This document shows, in pieces, positions 61,306-64,000 of a stretch of DNA of 64,000 bases. Made by a program: the position numbers and the translations under genes. How positions within the stretch are numbered: the first letter of the stretch is position 1; each line of letters begins with the position of its first letter. The notes beneath the pieces were generated by a model. The model was not told the origin of the DNA. It worked only from the letters and a program-made list of their open reading frames with translations, and did not search any database. This stretch comes from Eonycteris spelaea (Eukaryota; Chordata; Mammalia; Chiroptera; Pteropodidae): contig PUFA01000012.1 of assembly GCA_003508835.1 (NCBI GenBank), positions 20,378,001-20,442,000 of the forward strand, given 5' to 3'.

Positions 61306-63654
61306 CCTCCCCCACTCCCAGAGCCCTCCCCCACCTGGGCTCCCTCTGTGCCTGGGCTGGACAGCACAGAGTAGATCTAGCCTTTGCAGTCACAGGCCAC
61401 ACCCACCTGGGTTTTGCAGCTCTAAAAAGACTTCTCCAGCCCTTTTGCTATGTATGAGTTTGAGATTAAATCAGACCTTACTGCAAAGGCAGAAAACCCA
61501 TGGGCTGCATAAGCCGTTTATGATAACGTCAGCCAAGATAGAAGCAAGGACACGGTCTGGAACTGCACCTCAAAAATGCTTCTGGCACTGACAGGAGCCC
61601 GCAGGTGCTAGGGATAGAACATTTTACTTTGTAAAGGATGACATGAAAGCTTTGTTCAAAGCAGACTCATAGCCCCTTGGAACCACAGACCCCCACTTCC
61701 TTTGGCATCCATCTGCATCTCCAGCATCCATGGGGAAAAACTAACACAGCCAAGAAGCACGTGAGGCGGGCTCTCCTAAGGCCTCACGCAGGGTCCTGCC
61801 TCCACCCTGGCCTCCTCCACATGCAGCCCCTGCCCTTGGTCACAACCCCAACTCCTGTGGGACCGTCATTAACCCTGCAAAGGCCCAGATGAGAAGGACA
61901 GTAAGGTAGAATGCCTGTCCCGTTTTAGAACATTGTGTTCTTTCAACACACAGATGAATGACTTAGCAGACCAAGACCATAGCCAACCCCACTCTGGTCA
62001 TTAGGTGAACAGACCTCTTTCAGGTTTAAGGGCCCGTCTCAGACCTTCCCAGCACTAACACTTATCCTAAAGCTCCATCTACAGCTCTCAAAGAAGGTTT
62101 TTCCTCCTTTGCCAGTTTGCCAGGTAGTTCGGGCATCCGGCTGGTAGCAAAGCGCATGAGATCTCCATGCATCTAGCTTTGCAGACCAGCCGCCCTGCCC
62201 TGCTTCCCTCCATCCACCGGAAGCCAGACTTCAAACGGCAAGGGCCGCTGGGCAGGTGGGTGATCCCCTGCTCTGGAAGAAACAAGGGGCGGGCATAGCA
62301 GATACCAAGTCTGCCCATGGAAGGGTGTCATCACTTCCACCTGCCCTTTCAGCTCGCAAGCCCCTCCCAACGGCTGAGGGCATCTGTGCCAGACCAAGAA
62401 ATGCTTTGTCTCCTGAGCCTTGCCAGAGACAGCCGCCCAGGGTTTCCTCTGTGCTGGGAACCGAAATTAACTGGATCCAGGCCACGTTCGGCTGGGGCAG
62501 GGAAGCTGGTCTGAGCTGGTCTCTGCTGCCACCATCAGGACAGAGCCCAGAACCTCCTGCTAGAAGCCTCAGGGCCTGGCCCTGAGATCCTCGCTCACCA
62601 CTGTCCACTGTCGGAGCCCCGGGTTCTCATCAGGAGGTCAGTTTTGTGGCTCTTCCAGGCTCCCTGGCCTGTTCTGCACATGCCACATCCATTCTTGAGA
62701 ATGCCTTCACCCGGCTCCCTGGGCAAAGGTGGGGGCTTATGGAGGGCAGAACGAGAAGCAAGGCCAGCTGCAGACGTTTTTCATCATCAATCCGGTTGAG
62801 CCCAGCCAGAGCAGAGGAGCACCTCTCGCTGACCTCGGGTGTGCGAGGGGCCATGTGCACCCCGCCCCAGAGCAGTCTGGCTTCCCTCTAGACGTACAGT
62901 AAATGTCATAGGAATGTCCGTGCTGTATTCAAAGAGATACCATATCCTTGTGTCCAACGCGGTTCTTGGTTATATTAGTTTTTCTTTGAATAGTAGTCAA
63001 ACCTGAATGTAGTATGTACCTTTTACTCATAGGCCCAAACTGACTTCGTAATTCTTATATAAGAAAACCTGGGTCAGATTACTCTTTCCGGTGAAAAGAA
63101 GAGATTGGGACCAGAAGGAAGTGTGACTAGGTTTGTCTCCCTGAGGCTTATGAACCACTTGAAGGAGGAGGAGGGGGAGAAGCCTCAGGGCAAGGCAGGG
63201 TTGGTCCAGGGGCTGTCACCTCGGCTGGACCAGGTTCGTTCATGCCCATGCTCTCACAGCATCTCTGTGTTTCCCAATCAGCGCCCCCTGGTGGAGACTC
63301 CTTGGACTTCAGGCTTATTCCCGCCAGCTAGGATGGGAAGCCAGACAGTAAGATCCCAGACCTGGTCCCCCCACCGCCCCCACCACCGGTCCATGGCCTC
63401 GTGTCCAGCCTGGCCTCCTTCCAGTACCCTGACGCCTCCCCTGGGCCTCCTCCCTCAGCCTCCAAGGAGGAAAATGATGCGCACAGCCTGGCTCGCCCCT
63501 CAGGTTGGCACTGCTGGATCCAACCTTCCTTTGTAAGGTCTCAGGTTTTTCATGTACAAAATAAATGGCCGCACTAAAACATGTCAGAGCTCCTGTCCTA
63601 ACATTTCCTACTTTAAACCTGCATGAATTGCTGGATTGGAGGCCTGATGTGATA
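61306..63654. other. No recognised gene or repeat
   Basis: Mostly unique GC-richer intron. ORFs up to 159 codons (61112-61591) and 143 codons (63105-63536) have no recognised domain, and frames on both strands overlap. Confidence 0.35.
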
Positions 63655-63790
63655 GGAAAACTTGGCTTGGGGACCAGACACACCTGGACGTCATCCCAGC
63701 TCTTCCACTCACAGCCTGTTGGACTTGGACAAGCAGTTTAATCATTGTTCTAAGATCTCACCTGTAAAAATAGGATTAGTATCCATGTGT
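63655..63790 (+). repeat. MIR SINE
   Basis: ccagctcttccactcacagc, then ttggacttggacaagcagtt and ctgtaaaaataggattagta, in sense MIR order. Confidence 0.75.
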
Positions 63791-64000
63791 TAGTTCGGGG
63801 TCTTCAGGAGGCAGACACCAAGATGGGGTTAGGCCTGCAAGAGATTTATTGGGGAAACACCTGTGATACATGAAGGAAGGGACTGGATCAGGCAGGGAGA
63901 GCTTCAGACTGCAGTGCGAGTCTGACCTGTGAAGGGAGAGGGACGAGGAGTGGGTAGGAAGAGTCTTGGACTGCGGTGCAGTTTTAAGGAAGTTTCTGAC
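63791..64000. repeat. Unclassified repeat-like segment at the window end
   Basis: ctgcaagagatttattgggg and gaaacacctgtgatacatga resemble a known type of dispersed LTR/MITE-like sequence. A weaker match lies at 21160-21240 (aagcagggtctcagataagg). The family is not assigned and the element may continue past the window. Confidence 0.35.

Noticed and set aside
61112..61591. 159-codon plus-strand frame
   Set aside because: It overlaps an L2-like fragment and minus-strand ORFs, with no recognisable domain or splice context.

Overview
This window is mammalian genomic DNA. It is mostly intron with dense interspersed repeats and no bacterial-style gene organisation. The only protein-coding sequence I can firmly recognise is one large internal coding exon of TMEM108 (retrolinkin) on the + strand at 57508-58920, bounded by a good 3' splice site (pyrimidine tract, then AG at 57506-57507) and a consensus donor (GTAAGT at 58921). 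The bases before it are therefore probably TMEM108 intron, as is 58921-64000. I found neither the exon with the initiator ATG nor the exons for the cytoplasmic tail, so they should lie outside the window.

Repeats indicate a placental mammal. Ancient MIR, L2, MaLR-type LTRs, hAT-Charlie MITEs (MER5-like and others) and old L1M/HAL1-like copies are throughout. Younger L1 copies are at 3.2-5.7 kb and 34.5-35.3 kb. I see no Alu, B1/B2, Bov-B/Bov-tA, CAN-SINE or PRE-1. The L1 3' ends and a retrotransposed 5S rRNA pseudogene with a poly(A) tail fit a laurasiatherian and most resemble bat sequence. The bat assignment is inference.

Layout. 0-6 kb: ancient MIRs, a young L1 insertion with a 16-bp target-site duplication and a possible 3' transduction, and a second L1 nested in a MER5-like element. 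6-15 kb: one possible LTR (minus), then a long minus-strand L1M interrupted by a solo LTR carrying a (GATA)n tract. 15-25 kb: MIR/L2/L1M remnants, an unusual cluster of short copied segments (an 18-bp perfect inverted repeat, a 30-bp and a 25-bp duplication), and the 5S pseudogene. 25-35 kb: MITEs, a long L2, and convergent L1 copies with CA microsatellites. 35-48 kb: a well-preserved solo LTR with TATA and polyadenylation signals, L1M, hAT and MaLR fragments. 48.4-48.8 kb: a GC-rich segment with a perfect CRE and a perfect splice donor, a candidate alternative 5' exon. 49-57 kb: L1M, MaLR and hAT remnants. 57.5-58.9 kb: the TMEM108 exon. 59-64 kb: intron with a few MIR/L2 remnants.

The TMEM108 exon reads in three successive frames, with three separate -1 shifts, each at a C-rich run. 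This is either homopolymer error in the assembly or genuine damage to the gene. No new gene system is evident. The most interesting observations are the frameshifted exon, the 48.4-kb candidate promoter/exon, and the local templated-insertion signatures around 19.4-21.4 kb.
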